Of a stretch of DNA of 64,000 nucleotides, positions 45,396 to 56,288 are shown one piece after another (within the stretch, counting starts at the first letter, position 1; the number at the start of each line of letters is the position of its first letter). The notes beneath the pieces are model-generated. The model made no database searches, was not told where the DNA came from, and saw only the letters and a program-made list of their open reading frames with translations. The translations under genes were made by a program, and so were the position numbers. Origin of the DNA: Gonapodya sp. JEL0774 (Eukaryota; Monoblepharomycota; Monoblepharidomycetes; Monoblepharidales; Gonapodyaceae); assembly GCA_027604505.1 (NCBI GenBank), contig JADIIX010000014.1:5563-69562 (forward strand), read 5' to 3'.

Positions 45396-47450
45396 ATGGA
45401 TTCTCACGCGAATCCGGACGCGGGTTCCTCATCATCTCGGCCTCACTCCGCCTCTGCGACTTCTGCTCCGTCCTCTGCAATTCCGTCTCCGCTTTCCGTT
45501 CGGGGGATGCTCAGCTATGTTGCCCTGGCTCTGCTGCTTGTTTCGTCCGCTATGCTTGGAATGTACTCGCAGGCTCTCAATTCACCGAACGACGATCTGG
45601 ATATGTCTATCGTCCCAGTCTCTCCTCCAACCTCTACTCCGCAATACTCCTCAACCCCTGCTTCCTCCAATTTCCAACCTCACGCCGCTTCAAACTCCAA
45701 TCCCTCCCTCTCCTGGACCCCAGAGACGGGAATCGGTCCTTCCTTACCCCCAAGAGCCGCCCCCCGGCCCTGGACCGGCCGAAGTCCTCCGAAATCGCGC
45801 AAAAACTACGTCATTACACTCGCCTCGGGCTATTCCGTCCAAGACCTCAGCCCATTCTTCCGCTCGTGGGCCCTCCACTCACCCGAAACCCGAATTGTTG
45901 TCTTCACGGACCTCACAAAACTCACACCACAACATACCCGCCTGTTTCGTGAATCACGCATTCATGAGCTCATTAATGCACCCGTGCTGGATGGGTGGGT
46001 GCCCCATACCACGAGAATCAAAGTGTGGGCAGAGTGGATGACCGCGAGACTTGCTGAGGAGGAGGCCGCTGGCATTCCGGATGACGAGTCGGAATATGGA
46101 TTTATCCTTAACGCGTGAGTTTTCTTGACGTTGCGCGTGTGGTATCTGGTTGGCGTATGTTGGTGCGAGTGAGTCAGGGCGCAGCTCCTGTGAACACATT
46201 GTTTTTCCAGACCGTCCTTGTTTGGTTTGGTGCGTACGATGGATGCGGCCCCGATTAAATCTCATGTGTGAGAAATGATTGAATGGGTGGGTGACGTCTG
46301 GGATCGGCTCTGTATGAGCATTGTATGTGTGGGGGATCCAACTTCGTCAGGTGGTGTGCTACCCTATGGCGAGATGTCGAAATTCGGCTTCGGGCCAAGC
46401 ATCTCTCTGTGATTCGATGAATCGTTGACGCTCGTAAACTCTTGGAGGTCGCCCAATCCCGTCTGCTTTTGCCTCCCAATTTTCCCACACAACTTTCACA
46501 AGTTATTCCATACCACAACCCCTGGCCGGTCCCCCCATACCGCCTGTCTAGTGATGTCCGTGATACTATTGTGCAGCGCGACCCTTGGCACCAACCTGTC
46601 CTGGAATGGGTGCGTGAACGGCGGGAGCGGTTTAACCAGCAATACGTCGTCTTTGCGCCAGAGTGGCAGGTGGAGATCGCCACTGAGCCTACAGGAGGAA
46701 ATAGGGCGTGAGTGTGGGAGAAACCGTGTCGTCGTGACACTGGCGCGGTGCTTTCATCTGTCTCTCTCCATTGTCGCTCTCACCCCACCGCACGACCGGA
46801 CTGCCCTCTCCCCCGGCCTCCTTTCCTTTCCTCAAATCCCCCACAGGTGGATCCACGATTGCTTTGGCCCTGAGGCACTCGAGGAGATTGGTTCGCGGCC
46901 CGTATCTTGCTCGGGCGTGACCATGGGCTCGTTCAGAGGGATGGTGCAGTACTGGCAGGAAATGTGGGCCATGTTGAAGGATGGGGGGATAGCGGCCAAG
47001 TGTCAGGGGAAAATTGCGGCTGGTGGGTCTTGTCACAGGTTGAGGGGACGGATGTACCAAGGAGACCCCGGCTGCCCCGTTGCTCCGTTCTTGAATAGTC
47101 CCTTACCGACTTGCAACCGTTCCTCTCTACATGAATATTCAGATCAAGGCCTCCACAACTACCTCCTCCACCACACCCTCTTCCTCAACTCCTCCCTCCT
47201 AACGCTTCCGTCCGGTCAGCCCCATCCTCCCCTCAAATATGTCCAACCAACCTACTTCGACTCCCCCGTCTACACCGCGCACTATAGTCCTCCTCTTGGC
47301 GTAAATAGCCGAGGGGAGGTGGTGAGACCCAGCAGAGCAGAGATGACCAGCGACCGAGCAGGGACCGTGATCGAGTTGATCCATCAGTACGACCGACACG
47401 GGGGACCTCTAAACGGTGTGAAGAAGTGGTTGAGGGTGGGTGGTGCGTGA
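45396..47450 (+). CDS. Type II membrane glycosyltransferase-like protein (nucleotide-diphospho-sugar transferase type)
   Basis: Exons 45396-46114, 46552-46707 and 46847-47450 join in phase to 492 aa. A cytosolic tail of about 37 residues is followed by a single membrane segment (MLSYVALALLLVSSAMLGMY, about 38-57) and a Pro/Ser-rich stem, the layout of a Golgi glycosyltransferase. The luminal domain opens NYVITLASGYSVQDLSPFFR and includes ADVRDTIVQRDPW, the aspartate motif seen in nucleotide-diphospho-sugar transferase-like proteins, SCSGVTMGSFRGMV, SDQGLHNYLLHH and VIELIHQYDRH near the end. Donor and acceptor sugars are unknown. The first intron is 437 nt, far longer than the norm here and rich in candidate sites, so an overlooked exon is possible. 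Family assignment rests on these motifs only. Confidence 0.75.
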
Positions 47451-47727
47451 ACGTGGGTGGGTCGGCGTGGTGGTGGCTGTGGTTGGTCCGTGAGATGATG
47501 TTTTGTGTCTCATGTGCCATCTAATTTGATGGGCTCTTGCGCGAGGATTGCCGCATTCAACTAAGTTATAATACCACTGTAGTGGTTACTTTTGGCTTGG
47601 ATATCATGTAGATACCGTTCTTTGCATAATGTTGGTGATGTGATCTTATCGACTATTCAGAATTGTCAGACTACTTCGGGAACACCCAAGCGAGGTCAGC
47701 GATGCAACCAAGTTCAAGCTCTGATGA

Positions 47728-49199
47728 GCTTTCCCTCCTCAATTTGCCAGTACGTACGCGCTGTTCAGGCTCGCGCAGCCGAAAGAAAACCTGGATCGCT
47801 GATGAATCTGTTCAAGAACGAAGTTCTCGCGCAAATCATCGCACAATCCTCCACTGACACCGACTTGCTACGAATCTGTCTCACATGCTCTAAACTCTCT
47901 GAGTTTCTTGGCGATGGGACCGTGTGGAGAACGCGCGCGGTGGAGAGATGGGGTGTGGCCACGGTGGAGCAGAAGAGGGGGGAAGCTGTGTTAGAAGTGG
48001 ATGATAAGGAAATTTACAAAATGCTTTGTGAGTGCATATGTCTTTTCCTTCTTCCTGTTATGGACTTTCCTGAACACGTTGGTCATATGCAATCGGACAT
48101 GGCACGGCTCCGCCGCACATCGGGACTCCGTAGCGAACCCCATGTTGAGCGTGGAGACGTGGAGTATCGTTCACTTGGAGAGGAATAGTAGCTCTTGGGA
48201 GCAAACCGGACACTGGTCTAGATATCCAGATAACGACAGGTGGTTTCGTGTCGCTGTTCCCGTTGCGTTCAGACAGTCTGTCTGACATGTCCTCCACAGT
48301 CCCTCCCAGTGGACAGCGTCACTCAACAATGTTTGGTGGCTCGAGGCAAGTTTATAGAGGGACTGCTGTTCTGTTTGGCGGCGGAGAATTCTCACCTGTG
48401 ATCACAGTGTGACGCAATCACGAAGGGTGTCCTCCCAGGCGTTTATCTACCTGTCCTCCACATCCGCTTCCGAGCCTCGGTAGGGTGGTTCAACGAATCA
48501 GCTGCGATTCGCTTTTGTGCTTGGACCCCACCACTCGATGACGACGACGGAGAGGTTCAGCCTGTGGGGTACGAAGTTGTCCGAGGAGGACCATCCCGCC
48601 GCTCACCCACGCCAGCACAACCTATTCGAGAAGGCTCCCCAGGCAGTGGTATGGAGGGCCTTTGGTACGACTCAAATGACTCTCCGGTCGCGCTCACACC
48701 TTTGAGCGAGTTTGTCCTTTCGCTTTCGGAACGTCCACAAAATGATCAGTGGCTCCTGGCCACACCCAACGTCAGCATGACCGGTAGCTTTCTTACGATA
48801 CCGCAAGTAGTGCGTTATTCTAGCGAGACATTAACTGGCGGCAGTGAACGCATCGGGGCTGTGAGGAGCAGAACGGTCTGCTTCCGTGTCTGGGATCACA
48901 AAAGTACGCTAAAACTTGGGATCGACTTTGCAGGCGTTGAGCTTATTAGGGTGGATTCCCGATGTTTGGACGGTCTGGAGGATCGAGACCGGATGATGGA
49001 TGGTGCCACGCTCGCGCGATCAGAAGGCAACTCTCCACTCGAAGCAACTGTGGAACCTGTTGAGAGGAGTTCTCGAACGCAAGCCGTTTTATGGAACAGT
49101 AGAACAAATCTCCGCCAGTACTTGAAGACTTTTGCGACAGTGGGCCTTGGAAGTCCTCTTCCCCTTCCTCAACCCTCTGTATTGGTGGCTTCTACTTAG
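47728..49199 (+). CDS. F-box-like hypothetical protein
   Basis: Plus-strand gene with clear coding in 47728-48030, about 48095-48285 and about 48440-49199. The first part resembles an F-box: MNLFKNEVLAQIIAQSSTDT, LLRICLTCSKLSEFLGDGTV, WRTRAVERWG. The second part (PMLSVETWSIVHLERNSSSW, DNDRWFRVAVPVAF) and the third (VYLPVLHIRFRASVGWFNE, VRSRTVCFRVWDHKSTL) contain no domain I can name. The start (ATG at 47728 or 47803) and the internal junctions are provisional. If the F-box reading is right it would recruit substrates to an SCF ubiquitin ligase. It is unrelated in sequence to the LRR-type F-box protein at 29.4 kb. Confidence 0.6.
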
Positions 49200-49503
49200 T
49201 TCTTAGGTGTTTCATTTCTTGATTTGGAGTATCGAGCTTGTGGTCATGATTACCATACTGGAGATGAATTGAGTATCATAAAGTCTCTCAAATAAATCAG
49301 GGGTATACAATGACAATAGTTCGGGGTAGTATTAGTGACTTTATATGCAATACGATTAATGCAGATCGGTATTGTGCTGTCAGTTTTCAGAAAGGTGGGA
49401 GTAGGAAGGTTTGTCTTTAGAAGTTAGACAAAGATATCGCACAAGCCTACATACCAGAGTAGACTTATACTATAATACTGAAGGGGAGTGCGTCTTCTCC
49501 AAG

Positions 49504-52088
49504 TCAGGTGATTAGTTTGAGTCTGTACGAACACTTCCAACAGAGATGGCAAATACCTTGCACTATAGGAAGAGATCCACCCCTACGTCCTGCTTTTTCG
49601 AGCTTGGACAACAGGACCCAAAGTGTTTGCATTAAGGTACTCATTGCATCTGGAGGGGCCAACATGAAATCTGGGAGCATCCGGATGACGTCACGAGCAC
49701 GAAGAGTCATGCCCGCATCCGACGGGAGACCTGCGTCGGTAGTGTGATGAGCTCCGACAAGGAGGATCAGAGAGCAGTTGAGGAGTCTAAAATGGAACGC
49801 ATACAGCGCAATGCAGAGCAGCCACAGCAAAATCCACAACTCACAAATGGCCCAAAAAAATGTCTTTCAATTTGCGTATGATGGCTGATGCACGGGGGAT
49901 TCGAGGGGCCAATTCTGCGAGGTTCATCGCGGCGGAGACCGATTTGAGGAATGATGGTGAAACACACTGCAAAACATGACAGAGGAGTGCCATTGGATCA
50001 GAACTCCTTGCAAGGTTGTTCATGCCGATTACCCACCCATAAGCCCAAGCCCTCTCTTCCTGAGCCAGGTGGTAGTAAGAATGAGACTCCTTCTGTGTGT
50101 GCAACTTCAGGTGTGGGGAATGCCTGCGATCCTGGAAGCTGGGTCGGTCCATGAAGCACTTCACCGAGGGGGAGTTGTTGAGCGCACCAAAATATAAATC
50201 AAGGAACGAATGTACGACTTACATGCCAAGATACCCAAATAGCATGTGTGGAGATAAACAGCATCTTGTGGTGTCATATCACAGTCATCCATCGTGCACA
50301 TATCGAACCGTTGCTTCCACACCAACAAATCTTCCTCCAGCTCGATCGCTCGTAATCGAACGCGAGTACCGATCACGCTTTCAGAGGGTGAGAAAGGAAG
50401 GACTTGCGCTGTCCAGCAGTAATTGTGGAAGTCACGGACTCGACTGAACAAGGACCACAAGGTCATTTCCAGTGCAAGAGCTCCGACCGGAAACGACGGT
50501 GTCGCGGCAAAGAAATTTGCGATCGTCGGCGTGTGTCTTGCAGAATGTGCAGACTCCGGTGCGTCCCAGAGGCTGCCAGAGGGAGTTGGGTTGTTCAAAA
50601 GTCGTACAAATTACAACGGAAAGGCCTTCCCCAGTCTCACCGGCTGTCACATGGTAGTCGAAGGTTTTCAAGTCCGTCATCACTAATCATCTTGGGATGG
50701 TGCCTAACAGCAACGGATTGGCGGTCCATGAAAAACATGATCCAGAAGCACCTCCGGCAGAGTTCTTTTTGAGCTTCTGTGTTAGCAATGTTCCCGAGGT
50801 AGGTCTCACTGTAGAGCCCCAAAGCATGTATTGTACCGATAGCTTGAGTGCGGTATAAGTCGTTGGCCTCAAGCTACCGGGGAAGACATTAGCCATCACA
50901 CCACTGGCAGCACAATGTGCGGAAACCCACCCAAAAATTTGCTCCCGTGTACACCATGGCAAGCATGCATCCTTGAAATCCAGAGAGTGAGGGTCGATCG
51001 GCATCAGCTTTTAAGAGCCGTTGAAGCCTTGGGAATAAGGAGTTGCGGGCGAAAGCTCGTGCTTCGGGACTATCTTGGTGTAATGCGCCCACTGTCAGAA
51101 CGCCATAAAGCAAAATTGCATTTGCTGCTGGGTTTTTAAGAAAGGATTGCCTGTCAATGATTGGGAATGTCGATGCAGCTTGTGCGAAATATGCTCGGAT
51201 AAGGTCATTGGTGAGGGATGGGGGTGGTAGTGGTGAAATCTTGGCATCAAGAGGCAACAAATGTGGGAGTGAAAAACGACATTTAGATGTGCTCAGAATC
51301 GTTTACTCACATCATCAAACATGGAGGGCTCACGGCGGAGTACGTGTTTTCTGGATTGCTCCTGGGCAAGTTGAAGGTACACTCCAAGTTTATAAGGAGC
51401 GGTCATAGTAGATACAGAGGCAATAGCTGAAGGTTCGAGCATCGTTGTGACTCCCTGCGTCATTTTTGTGAGATCTTCTTCTGCTGAAGCACCTCCAGAT
51501 GGGTCCATTGAATCCACCCTATCCTGCCCCGACGGCCACAATTCAGCAGTTGGTATCGGTGATGCGGAATCACTTTCACTTGAGCGAAGGCTGGGAGGGG
51601 TACGCTCGTTGGAGCTCGAGCTAGTCCCATCAAGCTCATACACCGCAGGGTCTGGGGTTTCCCCGTACTCAGTTTTGATGCTCCTCGGGCCACCAAAGGC
51701 ATCCACCTCCAGTTTATACACTGATGCTCTATTTGTTTCCTCTTCTTCATCCTCGGATGACACTTCTCGATAAGCTTCGCGGTGCTGACTATTGCGAGAG
51801 CGCTTTCCTCGACGGGGCTTGTCCCGGACAGGAGAATACGTGCACACGATGTCCAGGCGGGAGCATCGTGAACATGGCTGAGAAAAATAGGAAGCGATTG
51901 ATGGACGGCGAATGTTTCGGGCAATTGTTGAACCAATTTCATTAGGAGACTCAATAACCAAAACTAGATTTGGCACTCACCGATACCCCCTCGCAATGCT
52001 GCTTCCGTCTTACGCAAGCATCGCAGGTTCCTCTCAATCGCCTTTGAGTTCCTTGCCTTCCATGTGAGTCCCGCTTCTCTGCCTTCAT
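49504..52088 (-). CDS. Second Zn(II)2Cys6 fungal transcription factor
   Basis: Eight exons join in phase to 697 aa (minus): 51981-52088, 51311-51877, 50931-51239, 50641-50873, 50223-50572, 50037-50158, 49845-49966 and 49504-49786. The zinc cluster is Cys22, 25, 32, 38, 41 and 48, with the C-x2-C-x6-C-x5-C-x2-C-x6-C spacing created by joining exons 1 and 2 (VRRKQHCEGVSPCSRCSRLD). A basic patch (RDKPRRGKRSRN) and an acidic, Ser-rich linker follow, then the fungal transcription-factor domain (LIRAYFAQAASTFPIIDRQS, ELCRRCFWIMFFMDRQ, LLHGPTQLPG). It is nuclear. No metabolic genes adjoin it directly: the neighbours are an F-box-like protein (tail to tail) and a SOSS-B-like gene, so its targets are unknown. 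It is clearly a different subfamily from the factor at 24.5 kb. Confidence 0.9.
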
Positions 52089-52642
52089 TACAAGTGTGCT
52101 AAGTCAGTTCTGGGGAAGGCCAAAGCCTGCATATGTGCTCTGATTATTTCAACGCCACTTCGCAATTTGGCAAAATACATATATATTGCACGACAACTTC
52201 CATCGAATTTGGGTACAACGATTCCGAGCTGCCAGTGGTGGCAGTCGTAATTGTTACTTGTATATCGGTGGACAAGAGATTTTTGTCGAGGGTCATAGTT
52301 CATGATGTGGCGACAACCCACTTCTCCCAAAATGTGGAAATCATTTTGGAGAGGGCTTGATTCGCACAATGGTGCGAATGCAAATTCACTTCAGCTGTCA
52401 CCGACAAATCGCACTTTGCGATGCGGTGACTTCCCACATGACCACTAAAGCGGAGGATTGCCTTGTGCAGGTTCATCTCGGTTGAAGAAAGGTTGCCACA
52501 GCATGACTCGTCCTTCGGCGAGATGAACCCACATATTGCTTCTTACGAATTGCAATTCCCACTACGAAAATTGCCTTCGCCTAGATGCCTGCGACACAAG
52601 TGAAAGCCTCAAATACCTTCGTGATTGACCTGACAACTGCAA
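52089..52642. other. Intergenic
   Basis: About 550 bp between two minus-strand genes, containing the promoter of the Zn(II)2Cys6 gene. No gene or repeat was seen. Confidence 0.4.
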
Positions 52643-54544
52643 TTATGTTCTTCTCCCACTCTTGCCTCCGTCCCAGTTCTCCCATATTGGTATTTCTATC
52701 TCAAATCCAACGTCATAATCGTCGTCACCGCGACTACTTCGTGGCCGTTTCAGGGGTTGTCGTATGGCTGGTGAAGAGGAGCGTGGTTTCTCAGGCGGAG
52801 CAGGTGAGGGAGCAGGTCGCAACAGGGGAAAGGCGGGCATAGGGATTACTGGCTTGGACAACTTGGGCAGGGCAGGCGGCGGGTCTGTTCCTTCACTCCA
52901 GAACTGTGCCAGCTTGTTCTGCTGAGTGGAATCCGCACTCGAGACAGACCCGCCTAGTACATTCACACCACCTGGCGGTGACTGCTGTTGAACAGTTATC
53001 GCATTAGGCGGGGTATAATCGAAACTGACAATTGCTGGTGGAAGTGGAACGGCAGGATTGATGGGGAACTCAAACCCTTTACTCAGAAGTAATGCGTTTG
53101 TCGGAGACACCATCGCAGGGCTAGTTGCCGCGGCCGCGCCCTGCACATCCCCGGCGCCAGTGCCCGGGGGAGGTATAATACCAAGTTTTTGTTGCTGTTG
53201 CAGGGTCCATTCCGCCCACCTCTCAGACTTCCCAGGTTTGGTTATCACGGTTTCTCTTGATTCGACAGGTCCCAATGCAGATGTGGATTCCCATATAGGT
53301 GAAGATACGCCCGGCTGCCCCACTTTCAATGTCCTCTCTGTTTCGCGATCAACTGGGATGCTGGCTGCAGGGCCTGCATTAGACACCTTGCTCATCTGTG
53401 AACTACTTTTCCGCTCCACAATACGGATGCGTTCGTCTTCTCGATCAGTCGTTTGACCTCCATCGACATCGAAAGTGTCTTTGGTCGTCAAAGAGGAACG
53501 ATCTCGTGGATCTCGGGATGTCTGTTTTGCCTGTGTGCTTGCGAGCCGTGGATCGCGAGAGGAGATTACAAATGGGCGAGGTGCAGCGGATGATACGGTG
53601 AGTGGTGGTAGTTGTGGCTGCACAGCAACCAACGGTGCAGGAGGGGTCACGGCCGATCCAGGGGGCAATGCAGGTGCGATGGGAAAAGTGGATTTATCAT
53701 GAAATGGAACTGGACGCGGGGTTTCTGGCAACCACGGTGGATTGAAAGCAACAGCATTCGCTGGGGGTTTCGGGACCTTGTCACCAAGCGAATTTCTGTA
53801 GGTCTCTCACTTTGAACGCATTCCGATGTTGGAAATTAGCTCACCAGCTCGCCATTCAAGGAATCTTCAGCAATCCATTCATTTAAAGAAACGTTCGGTT
53901 TCGTGCGAAAGGGGAGTGTGATGCTATCGATTGTATTCACAGAGCAACCCGCACTTGCAGTGGAACGAGGACTATCGCTATCTGTTTCGGTGCTCACCTT
54001 CCAATTCTTTGTATCCGTGTACTATCACGTACTTGGAGCTTGAGATGTTTGTCGTGCAGATTCGATGTCCTGATAACGGATTGGGTGAAGACCATATTCG
54101 ATGCTACTGTGTGTTTTTCAATCACGAGACTTACGCCCCGGTGATCTTGAGAATATCTCCCTTCATAATATATTGACCGAGTGGGCCCATCACGCTCATG
54201 GCAACACTGCCTGTCTCATCTGCGACCCAAAAGTTGGCGAGAAATGTTTTCTCTCGTTCCCCACTGGGCAGATTCCGGCCACCCATGGGATGGGGCATGG
54301 TTCGGTCGAGTACTATAACGGTGAGCTCCAGGTCTTTCATTGTTGGTTTTAGAGTCCCTATTCGCCGCAGAGAACGATCAACCGCTTCTGGGCCATTCCC
54401 TCTGCCGAGCCCGCCCCGATTCCGTCCACCTCGCGACCCTCCTTGTGGAGTTCCTCGGCCTCTAGCTCTAGATGCTCCCCTTCCATGGCCGGTAGAAGGC
54501 GCGTCCGACATGGGTTTATGGTCGAGAACCGCCCAAGTGATCAT
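52643..54544 (-). CDS. SOSS-B-like OB-fold single-strand DNA-binding protein with long C-terminal extension
   Basis: Exons (minus) 54135-54544, 53998-54069, 53845-53923 and 52643-53776 join in phase to 564 aa, or 553 aa from the second ATG at 54511. An RGG-type segment (GRGASRARGRGTPQGG) precedes an OB fold: LKPTMKDLELTVIVLDR, FLANFWVADETGSVAMSVMG, LGQYIMKGDILKITGA, and LHDKHLKLQVRDSTRIQRIG from the next exon. This matches the SOSS-B/hSSB pattern (LKN-x-n-VLE...VADKTGSI...GDIIRLTxGY...L-x-L-x-GRGG-x-QKIG). Human SOSS-B proteins are about 200 aa and bind ssDNA in double-strand-break repair. Here about 400 residues of Pro/Ser-rich, apparently disordered sequence follow, including SRDPRLASTQAKQTSRDPRD. 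The OB-fold call is firm by motif; repair function is inference. Confidence 0.8.
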
Positions 54545-54808
54545 AACCTAACCCCCCCTTTCAGTTTGAAATGCGAAGTTCGCCTGGACAGATTACATCA
54601 TACATGTTTTGCGGGGCTCATCAAATGACTATGAAAAAATAGCATATCAGCATTGCAAATTCATTCCCTAGACGTTCGAGGTAATGCCGGAGATTTCCAT
54701 CGAGTTGAGGATGTTCAGGCATATTTCGTTTCGGTAGCTAATCGTTGCAAGGCATAAGCAGAGCATAAGCAAGGTCAGTACGTCTCTCCTTTGGAGCTCT
54801 CGAGCTAC

Positions 54809-56120
54809 TCACTCTTCGGCCACGGTCTCCAGATTGTCCAGAAGATCCATTACATCGACTCCGTCTCCTTCCACTCCTTCCATCTTGACCAAGAACCTCC
54901 TTGTTTCCCGCAACTTCGAGCGGAGAATTGGACAAGGGGAAGTTTTCTTGTCAATCGCACCAGTGAGCTCTATGAAGCTGGACCGCAGCTCGGGGTTGAG
55001 TGTGGCATACGTCTCCGGCGGGGTAGGCAACAGGATGGAGTACAGATCCGGCGTGGCCATCTTTGTTACATCTAGAGGCGGCGGCGGGGGCGATGAGTAG
55101 AGTCCATTCATGGTGCTTTTCGAGAAGTCGAAGTTTGCAGCATCGCCAGCCTCGGCGACGTGGTTTGCGAGAATATCGAGCCTACAAAGCCTCAGATCCA
55201 GTGAAATGATAGCATTTTCAAGTACATCGCTTTACCACATACGCTGCAATTGTTGATGCGGGCCACTCTGGCCAATCGTGGAAAAATGTTGGTTTCACTT
55301 TGAGGAACGATTGGAACCGGGTGAAGAACTAGGTTCCAGTACCGCACTGTTGGGATGAGCGCACAACATTCTCACCTGAACGTGTTGAATACGGGTTCCA
55401 ATGATTAACCCAGGCTTCGCCCATCCACGTTTTGCTGAACGACTGAGAGGTGGCAAGAAAGGTGAACGTGATCTTGCAATCTCATGCAACAGAACAACGT
55501 ATCACCTGTCGAAGTCCTCTTTGTTCATCCGGTAGCAGCTCTTTCGACAGAAGGGGTTCTATGTTAAACGTTTGAGCCTGGGGAGTACCAACAGTAGGGT
55601 CCACGCCGAAGCTTTGTTCATAGACCAACAGGTTTGGGTTAGTTGGGGAGGAGAGGGTCGATGATGGTGCTGGCGAGGGCGCCTGCTGTCCATCTGCGCT
55701 TGGCGATTGTCCAAGAATGGGGCCGGCAGATTGTCCAGTTTTATTGTCACCCAACGTTGGAATAAGGATACCCGGATTGTCACTCGAAAGCCGGACAATT
55801 AGGTTCGTGAGCAGCCGCACTTGTGACGCAAGATTCTTATTTTCCTCTCTCAGAAGGATATTTTCTGCTTGTAGCTTTGTTGAGAGTGATTCTGACTCCT
55901 CCAACTTGGATCGCATCGCGAACTGCTCCCGTTGTTTTCGCAGTCGCCAAGCCTTCACACAACGACATGAACAACTGGGCTACGTACGAAACGCCGCCGA
56001 ATATCAAAAAGTCACCTTCTGCGCTATCTTGTTTCTTTCCCTGGGATCCACCGACTTTCGGCTTTTCGTATCATCAGAGTCCGACGGAGACTCGGCAGAG
56101 CTTTCCCGGACAGGTGGCAT
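54809..56120 (-). CDS. bZIP transcription factor
   Basis: Exons (minus) 56016-56120, 55506-55952, 55236-55267 and 54809-55181 join in phase to 318 aa. The start is MPPVRESSAESPSDSDDTKS. The basic region is created by the first splice: DPRERNKIAQKAWRLRKQRE, matching N-x2-A-x3-W-R, followed by a leucine zipper (LEESESLSTKLQAENILLRE). A Ser/Pro-rich middle and a C-terminal domain (LDILANHVAEAGDAANFDFS, PDLYSILLPTPPETYATLNP) complete it. The intron at 55268-55505 is 238 nt and could hide one or two more exons, for example 33 nt reading SFSKTWMGEAW. It binds DNA as a dimer in the nucleus; the target pathway is unknown. Confidence 0.85.
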
Positions 56121-56288
56121 CAAGTGAAGTGGCTGATTTTTATTCCTCTTAATGAATTGCCCGTGTGTAGCCGAATTTGCAAGTTGCGGAAGTCGTATTC
56201 TTATCGATGCCCAGTGGCCGTGTCTGGGCGGTGCGGAGCATCAATTCATATTATAAATCTACAAAGAAGAGACTGCTTGAGCCCTGGC

